This document shows, in pieces, positions 1-11,085 of a stretch of 64,000 nt of DNA. The notes under the pieces are model-generated. The model was given only the letters and a program-made list of their open reading frames with translations, searched no databases and was not told the origin of the DNA. A program made the position numbers and the translations under genes. The stretch is from Latrodectus hesperus (taxonomy: Eukaryota; Arthropoda; Arachnida; Araneae; Theridiidae), in assembly GCA_037975125.1 (NCBI GenBank), contig CM075854.1, forward strand, positions 60,671,926-60,735,925, in the 5' to 3' direction. Position 1 is the first letter of the stretch. Every line of letters begins with the position of its first letter.

Positions 1-539
1 TACTGAGCAAGTTAGGACAAGTATCGATGAACCAGCCGATTGCTACCACGTACAGTCCATTTTCGTATTGCAAAACCGCCACTTGTCAACCATTCTATTC
101 TGAAAAGGGCCGATAAACTGAGATGGACTTTTTCCTCAGACCGGTTTTTCAGAGGCAGGCATGATCATTTCTCTTTTGTCTCAACCCTATTTTGATGAAC
201 TCGAAGCAGACCTGACGCATGCGTAAAAGCGCTGAAGGTTTCTCCAAACAAAAACGGACAGTACGTCTACGGAGCACATCATAAGTGCACCGGCTCCCGC
301 AGTTAGTCTTTATCCCCGGAATGTTTGCCACATTTGGCAACTCATGCATTTACACAGCTGTATACTTTTCGTCATTTTACAGCGTACGTGCATACGGCGT
401 GCGGTCTATTTACGAAATCTATGTTAAGTATTTTTAAGTTTTTATACCATCATACAGGGTAGAAATATAAACTACGTATTCGTTATTGTGCAGTAGGTAG
501 GTTTTAATGCTAGTGAAATTTAAAATATAAAGTTAATCA
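1..539. other. GC-richer unassigned sequence
   Basis: This stretch has a higher GC content than the rest of the window and no open frame that I recognise. It may be the interior of the hAT-like element ending at 646, or the flank of another gene beyond the window edge. Confidence 0.3.
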
Positions 540-646
540 AATTACAAATCTACCATCGCCCCCAATTTTTTTCTGGGCCACTTAACGCCCCTCTCTAGAT
601 CTCAAACGACCACAAGGGGGCGTTATCGCCCACTTGGGAAAGACTG
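540..646. mobile_element. Terminal segment of a hAT-like element
   Basis: Read on the minus strand from 646 the sequence starts CAGTCTTTCCCAAGTGGGCG, followed by runs of GCCCCC and GGGGGC. This is the look of the terminus of many hAT elements. The element would extend leftwards; its other end and target duplication are not visible, so family and size are open. The GC-richer sequence at 1-540 may be its interior. Confidence 0.4.
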
Positions 647-1764
647 GTCTATTGGAACAGAGTGTGTCGAGTATGGCCCAGGCATTCTCTGCAATTACAG
701 CCGTCCTTTGCTACAAGAACAAACTTTCAACGATTATTTTCCAAGCAGCAGTAACGGTGCGAAAATTGCCCATTCTACCAGTTATTCAACTTATATCTAA
801 TCCTACGTACGCTGTAGAGCTGCTCATTTCACATCATTTGCATAACTTGGTAAGGTGCATCTACCCTGAAATTCGCATAATTTTCTAGCCACTCCTTCTT
901 GGTGTTGCATTTATAATGTCTGGCAATGTATTTGGTCAACTAAAAATATTCTAGAGTGTACAAAAAAGGCATGCGGTGATTATCCCTGCATGTGCTTATA
1001 TTACATGAGATATTAAACATTTCACATGTATTACAAATAATACATTTGTAAAGTTGTATTCTATTTTTTTCTTCTTTTTAGGTATATTTTGTTTAATTTA
1101 TCACATTTCCAATGAATTTTTTTTTATTACATCAAAAACGAACTCTTCTGGAAGATAATTTTTTGAACGAAACTTTATAATGACTTCTAAAAAGTCAGAT
1201 TTTAACTATTTCAATACTCTGTTATGATTTTCATCAAGATTTATCCTATTTTTGAAAAAGTAAAATCCTTAAAAATCAAAAATATTAATTTTATAAAATC
1301 TGTCACTTAACATACTTAGACAACAAAAATGGTTCAGTTGGAAAAGAGCAGCGCACCACATAATGCCAGGCTAGTGACACACGACAACAACAACAACATA
1401 CTTAGTTTCAATTAACTATTCAATTGAACATTAATATAATATATTGTGTTCACCAATCAACCAAATTTAGAAGAATATCTTAAAAAATTGTTTTAATTCC
1501 AATACATCAATATCAGTCCATTTTGATTCAATTATTTTAATATTAGGGATAAATTCGAAGATTTGTGTAAAGTATGTTTTTTCTCAGTAAGGAAACGTGA
1601 AATATTCAGATAAAATAAAAAATTTAGCTAAGTCTATTATTCACACGGCAATACACTTGTATTTTTTTGTAAATTTAAAAATAATGAGTTTTGATATTTG
1701 CACTAGCATTTCGCCCAATCAAATTAAATGACTGATGAATCAATATCTGAATTATATATATATA
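647..1764. other. Unassigned intergenic sequence
   Basis: Bases 650-900 are GC-richer and have short open frames on both strands that I do not recognise. The remainder is AT-rich with no supported gene. Confidence 0.3.
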
Positions 1765-2528
1765 TACAAACAATTGGCAAAATGATTATTTGTACACCAC
1801 TTTTTTTTAAAGTTTAGAAACATATAAGCATCTATTTTATTTCTTGCGATGTGTGAGCGTGAGTTTGTTGTTTATTTTTAGGTAAACGTAAAAAATATTT
1901 TGAAATAATTGAAAATAAAATATAAATCTTACACAAACTCTTGAAAAATTTCTTGCAAAAACTATATTTGTACACCTATATCTCCGGTAAGTATTACTAT
2001 CATTTCATGTAGTTTTTCACTTGATAGTTAATTTTTTGGATGGTTTGTATTTTATAAACTCTTTGAAGATTATCTTTTTTAACAATGAAGGTCACTCACA
2101 GAGAAAATTTGAGAAATGGCCGCGAAATCAAAAGAAGTCTCTTTAGACATGAGAATTCGTATTGTTAACCTTAATAAAAGTGGAAACTCTTATCGCGAAA
2201 TTGAAAGGATAGTTAAGTTACACTTGCACAAAACTATTGTTAACATCGTAAGAAAATATAAAAATACTGGACGCGTTGAAAATAAACGTAAAATAATTAT
2301 GTTTAAAATTTGTCACTAAGTAAGTGTACAAATACTCTTTTTGTATAGTTTTTATAAAGTTTTATTCATTAATTAACTAAAGTTTATGTTATTGATCTTT
2401 TTTGTTGATATTTTATTATTATTTTACCTCACTAGAATATATTTTTGCAATTTTAACTTAGTTACCTTATTTTATGTTGCTATAAAATTCCAAAATTGAA
2501 ATGAGTGTACAAATAAACATTTTGTTAA

Positions 2529-2533
<5 letters not shown>
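1765..2533 (+). mobile_element. Tc1-like element, internally deleted, with IR/DR ends
   Basis: The ends are TACA...TTGGCAAAATG (left) and, inverted, TACAGTTAACAAAATG (right), each starting at a TA inside a TA-rich tract. The motif TTTGTACAC occurs at both outer ends (near 1790 and 2508) and again about 180 bp inside each end (near 1969 and 2325). This gives the two-motif-per-end (IR/DR) layout known from Sleeping Beauty-type Tc1 elements. Between the inner motifs is only the N-terminal part of a transposase. At about 770 bp it is roughly half the length of an autonomous Tc1, so I infer a non-autonomous deletion derivative. Confidence 0.7.
2116..2319 (+). pseudogene. Tc1 transposase N-terminal fragment
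   Basis: This 67-residue frame begins MAAKSKEVSLDMRIRIVNLN, a typical start of Tc1/mariner transposase. A helix-turn-helix region follows (GNSYREIERIVKL...IVRKYKNTG). After about 57 residues the similarity stops and the frame ends. All three catalytic acidic residues are missing, so it cannot be a working transposase. It sits inside the TIR-bounded element 1765-2533. Confidence 0.7.

Positions 2534-2616
<83 letters not shown>
2532..2616. repeat. (TA)n microsatellite, about 85 bp
   Basis: An uninterrupted TA dinucleotide run follows directly from the right end of the Tc1 derivative. A shorter TA run flanks the left end, so the element inserted into an existing TA tract. Confidence 0.95.
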
Positions 2617-2619
<3 letters not shown>

Positions 2620-4459
2620 GATTACATCATTTCATAATTATTTTAAATATGTATACACACATAACATAATCAGGGGCTTAGTGAATCAAGATTGTTTCTC
2701 AATTCAAAAACGTGTCTTATGTATTTTCACTACAATTATTATCAACTATTATACGGAATATGTTGATGGTTGGTAATGACACACTCATGAGATTGTAAAT
2801 AGTAATATTTATGTTTGATATATTAAATGTGTTTCTTCAAACAAGAATTTTTATATATTCTAAGTTACATTGTATTTTACATCTATCCCAGAAAAAACAA
2901 ACTTTTCATTTATGTATTTGAAATTTCTTAAAGTGATATGAAGTTTACAAGTCTTCCTTCTGACAGCATATCTATGACCGCCATGCATTAATTTACAATG
3001 CATTTAAAATGCTCGAAACTTGCTATTTTAAAATGAACAATTAATTTTAAGAAGCCAGAAAGGAGGTAGGATTTTGTTTCTAATACCTGGCTACTAGAAT
3101 TGTCACCTTTCAGCATTATAAGGGCTTAAGTTTTGACAGATTTATATCATTGGTCATCAAGATGGTGTTCCATCATGAAAGAAATAGTATAAACATTGGA
3201 AAACTAATATTTTTAAACTTTTATTTAATATATTGAGTGTCATTTGCTTGTTTTAAACATAGTATTAGTGTAGTTAATGAAAAATATGTAGCTTCAATTT
3301 TATACATTATTTATTACAAGAATTTTTGTTATATCCACTTCAGTTGTCATGTTGTCATAATATTCATAAAAATCAATCAGTATTTATTAAACAATATTTT
3401 TATATTTATAAATATTAGATATTTTCTACCATAGAAATAATACCTAATTTTATTTCACAAGGTAACAGGTATAAACATATTTAGATGGGATCTTTTTATT
3501 GTGCAGATTTCTAAATGCATCTGTACAATTTTTAAAATCCTTTCTGAACAAATTGTTTATTGTTACTTCAAGTTTTTGAATTGGAAATATACAATTCACA
3601 AAATTACAGATTTGTCAATTGTCCTAAAATTTTTGTATTATGTACAAATTTTAATCTTGTGTGTACAAATTTTAATCAAGTTGAACTAACTCTTAAAAAA
3701 TATAAGTTTTCAAGTTCTTATAACAAGATTGTAGAAAAATAATATACCAATTTTCTTATATCAAATTGGCATTAATATTTTCAGAGCTAGTATTTTAACC
3801 AAAAATCTTCTTTTGAAAAGAATAACACATGAATAACACCTTTTTATGAAAAGCAAGATGCATTGAATTAAAAAATAATTTTAATTTATAACAAGATTAC
3901 GTGAGTAAGAAATGATGAACAATAGTTTAAAGAGATTTTGATTCTACCTTACTGTTTTGAAATCATTTTTAATTTTGTAAAAAATTGTTTTCAATTTCGA
4001 ATACATAAAATACAAATCTACTATATAAAGAATGATTGCAAAAAATAATAAATCTATTACAACCTAAAAGAACTAAAAATGGAAAAATAGAATTGAAGAA
4101 AAGAATCACTATTTGTAACACTGTGAAACAATATTATTTTTGATCAAATGATAATTTTCAGTTTCATTAAATATATATTTGTGAGAAACATTGGCTTCCC
4201 AACAATTTTGGCGACAGATCTCGCCATACACCGACATAAAAATATCTTCTAGGGATGAAATTTTTCAATAATGTATTTTTACAATTTTAATATATTCATA
4301 TTTTATGCTTTTCCCTGCTTTTATGAATGCTTATTGTAGAAAATAAAATTTCACTTTGCTTAAAAATTATTTAGAGAAACCAAATTTTACTTCACTTCAC
4401 TTCATACATAAGCGAAAAAAGAATCTCTAAAACGAAATATGATTGGCTGAGTTTATTCC
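2617..4459. other. AT-rich intergenic sequence, no gene seen
   Basis: AT-rich sequence with only short, low-complexity open frames. I see no coding similarity, RNA gene or clear transposon end. Confidence 0.5.
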
Positions 4460-4485
4460 CCAAAATTTCCGGGAATTTTACACCT

Positions 4486-5800
4486 CTAACAGTGTGTCAT
4501 AAATAGAACATGAGAGATTATGAAGAATGCTACTAATGTATAATAAATAAGTGTTACACTTAAAATCGAGCCTTGAGAGACACCCTCAGACAGGGCAAAA
4601 GTATTGAATGTAAATGATACAATACGAACCTTAAAAACAAGGGTTCGTAAGAAATTTTGTAGGAACAACGGTAGATTGCCCCGAGAGCCAAAATTAAATA
4701 ATGAACGAAGAATTCCATAACGCCATGTACGGTCAAATGCCTTCTCTATGTCAAAGAAAAAGGAAACCAGATGGTTCCATCGCACAAAAGCGTTGCGGAT
4801 TTGGGTTTCCAAATGTGTTATATTATCAAGAGTGGATTTTCCTTTACGGAAGCAACTCTGATTTTTTTATTCTGATTTATTTTGATTTTTTTATTCTGAT
4901 TTATTTTTTCTATGACATACATACACGAGACGGGCATTGGCCATAACTTCGAGAGTCTTACGGAAGCAACTCGTCAGAGCTACTGGATGATGATAAGGAT
5001 CTGAATGATCTTTACCAGGCTTCATGATCGGAATCACTATTGCTTCGTTATAAAGTGATGGTAATTTATTTTCAATCCAGATTTTATTGAACAAATAAAA
5101 TAAGTTTGATAGGGAGTCTTAACTTAAATTTCGAATCATTTGATAGCTGATTCTATCACGACCCGGACTGGTATTATTGGCCTGCTACAATGCAACGTCT
5201 TAAATCTCTTCCTATCTTCCAACAGCTTTATATATAATCCTCTTCCAACATCTTAAATTAGCAATAGTAAAGAATGCCTGTGGTTGAAACGAATTGGTGT
5301 TCGCTCTATGAGTCGGAGCGTAAAACACTATCAAAAGTTTCATTAAGGATATTCCTAAGGATTAATGTTTCATTAAGTGATATTCTCAGGTGTAAAGTAT
5401 ATAGCAGCTCCGGTTTTTACAATGGGAATAGAAAATTCCTTATAAATTCCATTGGCTGCTTTCACTTTTCTCTACAACTGTTTACTGAATGTGGAAGAAA
5501 TGATTGATGATACGTAGCGAGACCAGGATTCCTTCGGACTACGACGACGAGATATGAAAAAATCTCGTCGCATATGCATTGAAGGCATTTAGGTTCTCCG
5601 TTGTGGGGTACCTCCAAAACAATCTCCAAAACTTCGTTTGTTTTTTTACAAGTTTTTTGACACTCTTCATTCCACCATGGTTAAAAAGCCAGTGTTGTAT
5701 AGGGGAACATTTTGGAATTGCTGTATCAGCAGCACTTATAATTGCTTCCGTAGCTTTGAAGATGGCTTCATCAATACTCTCGCTCAAAACCATTTCATTA
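4486..5800 (-). pseudogene. LINE ORF2, reverse transcriptase part (broken)
   Basis: In three frames the minus strand shows the linker (IISAADTAIPKCSP, 5700s), the RT N-terminal part (IVIPIMKPGKDHSDP, near 5030, with ALTSCFRKTLE) and the palm region (FFDIEKAFDRTWRYGILRSL, near 4750; EGVSQGSILSVTL, near 4570). These are diagnostic of I/Jockey-group RT. The sequence fails before the YxDD catalytic motif. Internal stops are present between 5100 and 5540. Confidence 0.8.
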
Positions 5801-5829
5801 TCAATTACTGATGATTGTGTAAATAACGT

Positions 5830-6176
5830 CTAGTCTGCCCGTCCGTACACTTAAGTAGGTAGACGTTGTCATACACTGCTACCTCCAGTCTGGGAGATGA
5901 AATGGAGAAAACGATCGATATTAGGAGAGATCATTTCCAACGAATAAATTTAACAATGGCAGACGTATTGGTGAACAAATGGCTAGATCAAGAGAATAAA
6001 ATATTCTTGTGGGTACATGGAAATATGTCTTCTCGTTGGTATTGAGGAGACAAGAGACTGTTGTCTGAAATAAACCACGCTATCTGCCAACGACGAGAAT
6101 TAGTATCATCTTATCCCCACATAGAATTATGGTCGTTAAAGTTACTTAACAGCAGAAATGATGTTAGCAGCTGATC
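5830..6176 (-). pseudogene. LINE endonuclease, C-terminal part
   Basis: The minus strand reads FNDHNSMWG followed by DDTNSRRWQIAWFISDNSLL, matching the apurinic-type endonuclease core of I/Jockey LINEs (usual form GDFNAHxxxWG). Here the first catalytic Asp position reads Asn. The sequence is cut at 6177 by the terminal repeat of a Tc1 element. Confidence 0.7.
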
Positions 6177-6423
6177 TACACTCATTTTCAAAAGTTAAGC
6201 ACGAAGATGTATAATGCAAAAAATATACAAATACTGTTATGATTGACAAAAAACTCGGCAGGAAAGTAGCATATATATTTATGCATAAAATAAAATCAAT
6301 AAATATATACAGAAATGAAAATAATATTACAATTTTGTAAGTTATCAGATAATGACATACTAGAGATTTAAACAGAATTTTGTATCAAGTGAAAATAAAC
6401 AGCATAAAAAGAAAAAAAGGACA

Positions 6424-7510
6424 TTAATAGGGTATGCGATCCCCCCTTATCTGTATACAAAGTTTACATCTTATGACCATGCTTTCAAATAGATGGTCAA
6501 CCACCGCAAATTTGGTTTGGTTTGTTTGTCGCTCAACGGTCATTTTTTGCACATGAAGGCTAATTAGACCGGAACATTCGGCTTAAAGTCAACCACCGCA
6601 AAATTAAGCAATAACCATTTTCCTTGTAGAGTAGTTTCCAGCTCAATTAGAGTAGCTGGAGGGGGGAAGCGTGAATATACAGCACGGGCGAGAGCATCCC
6701 AAAGATTTTCAATGGGATTAAAGTCAGGCGAATATGCTGGCCACGCCATATGCGCAATCCCTTCAATCTCCAGATAGACATCGATGACGTCAGCTCTATG
6801 AGGACGTGCGTTATTGTCCATTAAAACAAAAGTAAGGCCAACTGTTGCAGCGTACAATCTCATAATGGGTTCTAGGACTTCATCTCGATACCGGGCAGAC
6901 GTCACAGAAACCCGTTTAAAGGTGTGCAGGTAGGTGCGGTATCCCAATGAAATCCCTGCCCACACCATAATGCTTCCGCCTCGAAATGCATGATGTTCAG
7001 TTATCTTTTGGGGCTGCTTGCGTGTTCCTTGTTCACGCCATATCCTTATACGCTTGTCATCTGGCTCCAGAGCAAATCTTGACTAATCAGTAAACATGAC
7101 ATTTCCCCAACACAGTTCAATTGACATGTTCCCGGCATCACTTTAATCTTGCCCCTCTTGATTTAATGGATAAACAAATTCGAGATACCCTGGCGTACAG
7201 TCTTCTTATTTGTAATCTTCGGCGTACAATTGCTGTAAATATCACCTTACAAATGGACGCTGTAAGCATAGATGTCACTTTGCCATTCCGCTTTGCTAAA
7301 ATCGCAAAATATCGATCTTCTGAGGGTTTGTAACACTTGTGCGACCGGCTACGGACAACTGTCTGTTATTTGAAATTGTTTCCATAAACGTGAAATTACA
7401 GATTGATGAACGCCGAAGAAAAGAGCAACTTCTGAGATCAACTGTCCTGCTTCAACGCGCCCCACAGCACGCCAGCGCTCAGAACCTTCCATTCGTCTTC
7501 TAGAAGTCAT
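6424..7510 (-). pseudogene. Tc1 transposase (DDE), disrupted
   Basis: The frame starts at 7510 with MTSRRRMEGSERW and a helix-turn-helix (GVHQSVISRLWKQF). Stops and frame changes follow around 7350-6970. The catalytic C-terminal half is open from 6968: MVWAGISLGYRTYLH, then FVLMDNNARPHRA with the second Asp, then the SPDFNPIENLWDAL block with the catalytic Glu. A SINE at 6511-6587 splits the last codons, so the present frame ends in SINE sequence at 6564. The original C-terminus, ending IPY and a stop, resumes beyond it and ends at 6424. Confidence 0.8.
6511..6587 (-). mobile_element. 5'-truncated tRNA-type SINE in the Tc1 gene
   Basis: The 77 bp match the 3' body of the SINE at 19010-19193, including gctcaacggtcattttttgc and the GGTTTGGTTT-type tail. 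It is flanked by a perfect 15-bp direct repeat (gtcaaccaccgcaaa, 6496-6510 and 6588-6602). The tRNA head is missing, as expected for a 5'-truncated reverse-transcribed copy. Confidence 0.85.
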
Positions 7511-7789
7511 AAAAACACGTATGTCTTGAAAACAAAGTGTACGAAAGTTTTAAACATCTCTCTCTCTCTATCAGCACTTTCAATCAACTTCTGCAATCCT
7601 TCATAAAGCTGGTATCTTATAAGACTGCCCTTTTCGCATATTTCTTAACATAAAAGTGCGATTGACTGTTACCTCACATATTGGCATACTTCCATCTACC
7701 TCTGTAACGATATGCATTCTCTTCAATTCTGATTGGCTTCCGGAAATTAGCATATTCCACTCCGTGCTTAACTTTTCAAAGTGAATGTA

Positions 7790-7832
7790 TTATTCATCGA
7801 GTTATTCTTGGTAAACGACATGTGGTGGTAAA
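7790..7832 (-). pseudogene. 43-bp LINE endonuclease remnant between two Tc1s
   Basis: The minus strand reads PPHVVYQE, a stop, then LDE, fitting the segment after the SIYLPP region of the LINE endonuclease. It lies exactly between the TA ends of the two Tc1 elements and links the endonuclease halves at 12612+ and 6176-. Confidence 0.6.
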
Positions 7833-8091
7833 TACACTGCTGGACAATAGCTAAGGACGGATAACACTATCATCCATAGCAGCCACAAAATGAAAGGAAG
7901 CAAAATGTGGAAAATTAGAATAAGTGCGGGATATAGTAAGAACTATGCGTATGCAAATTTTATTTTCCACGTCTGTTCATCAGGTGATAGCGTTCAGAAG
8001 AGCTTTAAAGGTTTTTACGCGTGTGGACAGTTGTTCTTTCAAGTCAAAGTTTCACAGGAAAGATTTAATAGACGAACTTGAAATTTTTGGC

Positions 8092-8115
8092 ATGTCTTCC
8101 CGACATCACTTAGAT
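8092..8115 (+). pseudogene. Tc1 element 2 transposase, first codons
   Basis: The frame begins MSSRHHLD and is cut by the hAT at the codons overlapping the 8-bp duplication ACTTAGAT. It resumes at 11348 with DFMRGRIIGKIEEGRKITDV, the usual Tc1 N-terminus. Confidence 0.8.
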
Positions 8116-8410
8116 CATGCTTGTCTAAAGTGCGGCCCAAAAGCCTTTAAAATGCGGCCCAAACGCAAATTATGAAAATATTTAAATTTACACATTTTTA
8201 TTAAAAAAAATAAATGTTGCAATATTTTTCATATACAATCGATTTGCTGACATTTATTTTGAAATAAAAATTTAACTCTTTAACCCTTTAAATATCGAGG
8301 CTTGAATTCTTAGGGGTACTCAAAATACCAAAACGCCCGAAAATGTAGTTTTTCGTTTCCGAAGATTTCCCCCCACCCCGGTGTAAGAGTATCTCGGTTT
8401 ACGCAAAATG

Positions 8411-8457
8411 AAATTTATTGCTTCTACGTAAGAATACTACGTAGAAGCAATAAATTT
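8411..8457. repeat. Perfect hairpin 1 in the hAT leader
   Basis: Two 20-base arms, AAATTTATTGCTTCTACGTA and its exact complement, are separated by 7 bases (AGAATAC). It lies about 330 bp upstream of the hAT TATA box. Confidence 0.95.
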
Positions 8458-8475
8458 TCCCAAGGTTCGTACATT

Positions 8476-8534
8476 AATTTGACCAGGGAAGAACAATGCA
8501 GTGTTGCACTGCATTGTTCTTCCCTGGTCAAATT
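8476..8534. repeat. Perfect hairpin 2 in the hAT leader
   Basis: Two 28-base arms (8476-8503 and 8507-8534, core GACCAGGGAAGAACAATGCA) are exactly complementary with a 3-base loop (TTG). It starts 18 bases after hairpin 1. Perfect arms in an old sequence suggest recent origin, for example by template switching. Confidence 0.95.
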
Positions 8535-8783
8535 TGTATGCAGTATATTTAATTGTATTTTAATTTTTGGCCAAAGGGAGCCCTCACAGAAAAAGGGACC
8601 ATCAAACGTTCGGAAAAGTTCTCCAAATCGATCAGGCCCGTTGGCCTTCTCGCTGAATCCCGTTCTGCGCGTGATCTTGGCGCATGCTCACGTGTCAGTT
8701 CCTACGTCACGCACCGACATGCCCCAATCGCGCGTCTGCTACAGCTGGAGGTGTTCCAGAAAATTCTTCATGCTCTCTGAGTC

Positions 8784-8818
8784 TATAAAATGGATCCCTG
8801 ACCGGTCGACGATCAGTT
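8784..8818 (+). promoter_or_regulatory. TATA box and initiator of the hAT gene
   Basis: TATAAAA at 8784-8790 is followed by TCAGTT at 8813-8818. The A of the initiator lies 31 bases from the first T of the TATA box, the usual arthropod core-promoter spacing. It sits upstream of the 5' UTR exon of the hAT transposase. Confidence 0.65.
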
Positions 8819-8979
8819 TTCAAGACAGCGTTACCAGCCATCAAATTAGCTAGCAGTGGAGTACAGAGATTTTATTTCCTCTACGAGAGTATTATCCATC
8901 TCACCGCACAAATCTGACTGTTCCGGCACCTTGTTCTACTTTTCCATCCACCATCTGCCTTACTTCCATTACTGTACCG

Positions 8980-9266
8980 GTAAGTGCCTTGTTTTCCAGT
9001 TCCACTATTCAGTTTTGATTTATAAAATTTACATATTCATTTGAAATTTCAAAATTTATATATTTATTTTTTCTATTTTGTTAAATATCGTGTAAAACAA
9101 TCTCATTAAAATTTAATATTCTTTGAAAAATTACAATATTTGTTTGCAATATATTGCATTGTATTTTGATTTCCTAATTTTTGTAACAAATTCTTTAAAA
9201 AGATATGAATAAATCATATTCATTATGGATATTTGCTTATAAAATTAAAATATATCATTTTTTTAG
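8980..9266 (+). other. 5' UTR intron of the hAT transposase gene
   Basis: A good donor (ACCG|GTAAGT) at 8980 and an acceptor with a T-rich tract (tttttttAG) ending at 9266 bound a 287-bp AT-rich stretch. The start codon of the transposase is the first triplet after the acceptor. Inferred from splice motifs only. Confidence 0.6.
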
Positions 9267-11085
9267 ATGGCCTCCATGTCATTAAAAAAACAATCAGAAC
9301 CTAAAAAAAGAAAAATTGAAGATGAAAAAAGAGTTTTTAATAAAAACTGGACAGAGAAATACTTTTTTATTGAGGAGAATTATAAAGCACTTTGCTTAAT
9401 ATGTAGGGACGTTGTGCCAGTTTTTAAAGACTACAATTTGAAACGCCATTATAGTCAAAAGCATGCCACAAAATACGATGCATATCTCGGCGTTTGCCGT
9501 AAAGATAAAATCACTGAACTAAAAAGGGGCTATCGTCTGAACAAATTTTTTTTTTAAAAAGACAGCTACTCAAAATAATGACATTGTAAAAGCAAGCTAT
9601 GTCGTAGCAAATTTAATAGCGAAAAAATCAAAACCTTTTATTGATAGCGAATTTATAAAAGAATGCATGGAAAGCGTAGCAAACATAATTTGCCCTGAAA
9701 AAAAGTTGGATTTTTCTAAAATCAGTTTATCACACCAAACTATAGCCACAAGAATTGAGGAGTTGGGGAATGCAGTTGGAAAGTCTTTAAAAAGCAATTG
9801 TACTAACTTTAAATTTTATTCGTTAGCCATGGACGAAAGCACTGACGCTTCTGATACGGCACAATTGGCAATTTTTATAAGAGGAATCGATGAACATTAT
9901 AATATCACGGAAGAAATGGCTGCTTTAGAATCGTTAAAAGACACAACTAAGTCTGTAGATTTATTCAATGCGTTAAAAACGACCATGGAGAGGTTTTCCT
10001 TATCTATGAAAAATTTATCAGCTATCATAACCGATGGAGCACCTGCCATGGTTGGTAAAAATGGGGGACTCGTTAAAATTGTTAATAATGAAGCCGTCGC
10101 TGCCGGCAATTCGATCTTGATGGCATATCATTGTATTGTACATCAGGGTAAATTGTGTGGAAAAATTTTAAAAATGGAAAGTGTGTTAAGCGTTGTTATA
10201 AAAACCATCAACTTTATAAGAGCAAAAGGACTTAATCATAGACAATTTCAAGAGTTTCTCAAGGTAATGGGCACTGAATTTGCAGATGTTATTTATTATA
10301 CAGAAGTAAGATGGTTCAGTAAGGGGAAAATGCTCAAAAAATTTTACGATTTAAGAACTGAAATAAAAATATTTATGGAATCAAAAGGGAAACCTGTGAC
10401 TGAATTTGAAGACGAAGATTGGGTTTCAGATTTAGCTTTTTTAGTAGACTTAACAGAGCATTTGAATGATTTATATTTGAGACTTCAAGGAAAAAATCAA
10501 TTTATTCATAATATGTTCCAAACAATAACAGCGTTTGAAAGAAAGTTGAAATTTTGGCACAATCAAATAAAAGAGAAAGATTTGACGCATTTCAGTACTT
10601 TGGCTGCACATAAACCTGTGAGTTGCACAAAATATGCTGCATTAATTTTTGATTTAATTCAAGAGTTTGAAAGTAGATTTCAAGATTTTCGAAAAAATGA
10701 AGAGTATTTCAACATATTTTCTATTCCATTTTCTCTAGAAATAAATAAATTACCTTCAAATCTTCAAATGGAATGCATTGAACTGCAAAGTGATGTTCAA
10801 CTGAAAGAAAAATTTGCAAAAGTTTCTTTACTAGAGTTTTATAAAGATTACCTACCCCGCGATAAATATCCTAATTTTCACAATCATGCTTTATTAATGT
10901 CTTCAGCTTTTGGTAGTACCTATATTTGTGAACAATTATTTTCAAGAATGAAGCATACAAAAAACAAAAATAGGACAAAGATTACCGACAAACATCTTGA
11001 AAATGCATTAAGAATTGCTACCTCGTCTATTGAACCCGATCTTGATTCGCTTGTTCGACAAAAGCAAATTCATCCATCTCATTAA
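9267..11085 (+). CDS. hAT transposase, BED-finger type, one frameshift
   Basis: The gene spans about 605 codons. Residues 1-96 carry a BED-type zinc finger (CLICRDVVP...LKRHYSQKH). The frame then stops in a 10-T run at 9546-9555; a one-base change there restores the frame that continues as 472 open residues from 9667. The RNase H-like core has DESTDASDTAQL and ITDGAPAMVGKNGG (catalytic Asp region). The C-terminal dimerisation block reads SSAFGSTYICEQLFSRMK. The family is the GTF2IRD2/ZBED-like hAT group. Whether the T-run change is a true mutation or a base-calling error cannot be told from sequence alone. Confidence 0.9.

Larger units (their letters stand above)
6177..7789 (-). mobile_element. 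Tc1-like element 1, inserted in the LINE
   Basis: It is bounded by 30-bp terminal inverted repeats at 6177-6206 and 7760-7789, identical at 26 of 30 positions, both starting at the TA target (core AAAAGTTAAGCACG). The interior holds a minus-strand transposase pseudogene and a small SINE (6511-6587). Without the SINE and its extra target copy the element is about 1.52 kb, a normal Tc1 size. It interrupts the LINE endonuclease. Confidence 0.85.

Noticed and set aside
2501..2776. Open frame with an Ile-Tyr run
   Set aside because: Translation of the TA microsatellite with AT-rich flanks; no protein similarity.
6190..6206. AAGTTAAGCACG resembling a piece of 5S rRNA
   Set aside because: The same motif is inverted at 7760-7789 with TA flanks, so it is a Tc1 terminal repeat; the rest of 5S is absent.
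8479..8853. 124-residue plus-strand frame in the hAT leader
   Set aside because: It begins in a hairpin arm and crosses the TATA box and initiator; no domain similarity.
9897..10109. Minus-strand frame inside the hAT
   Set aside because: Antisense shadow of the hAT transposase core.
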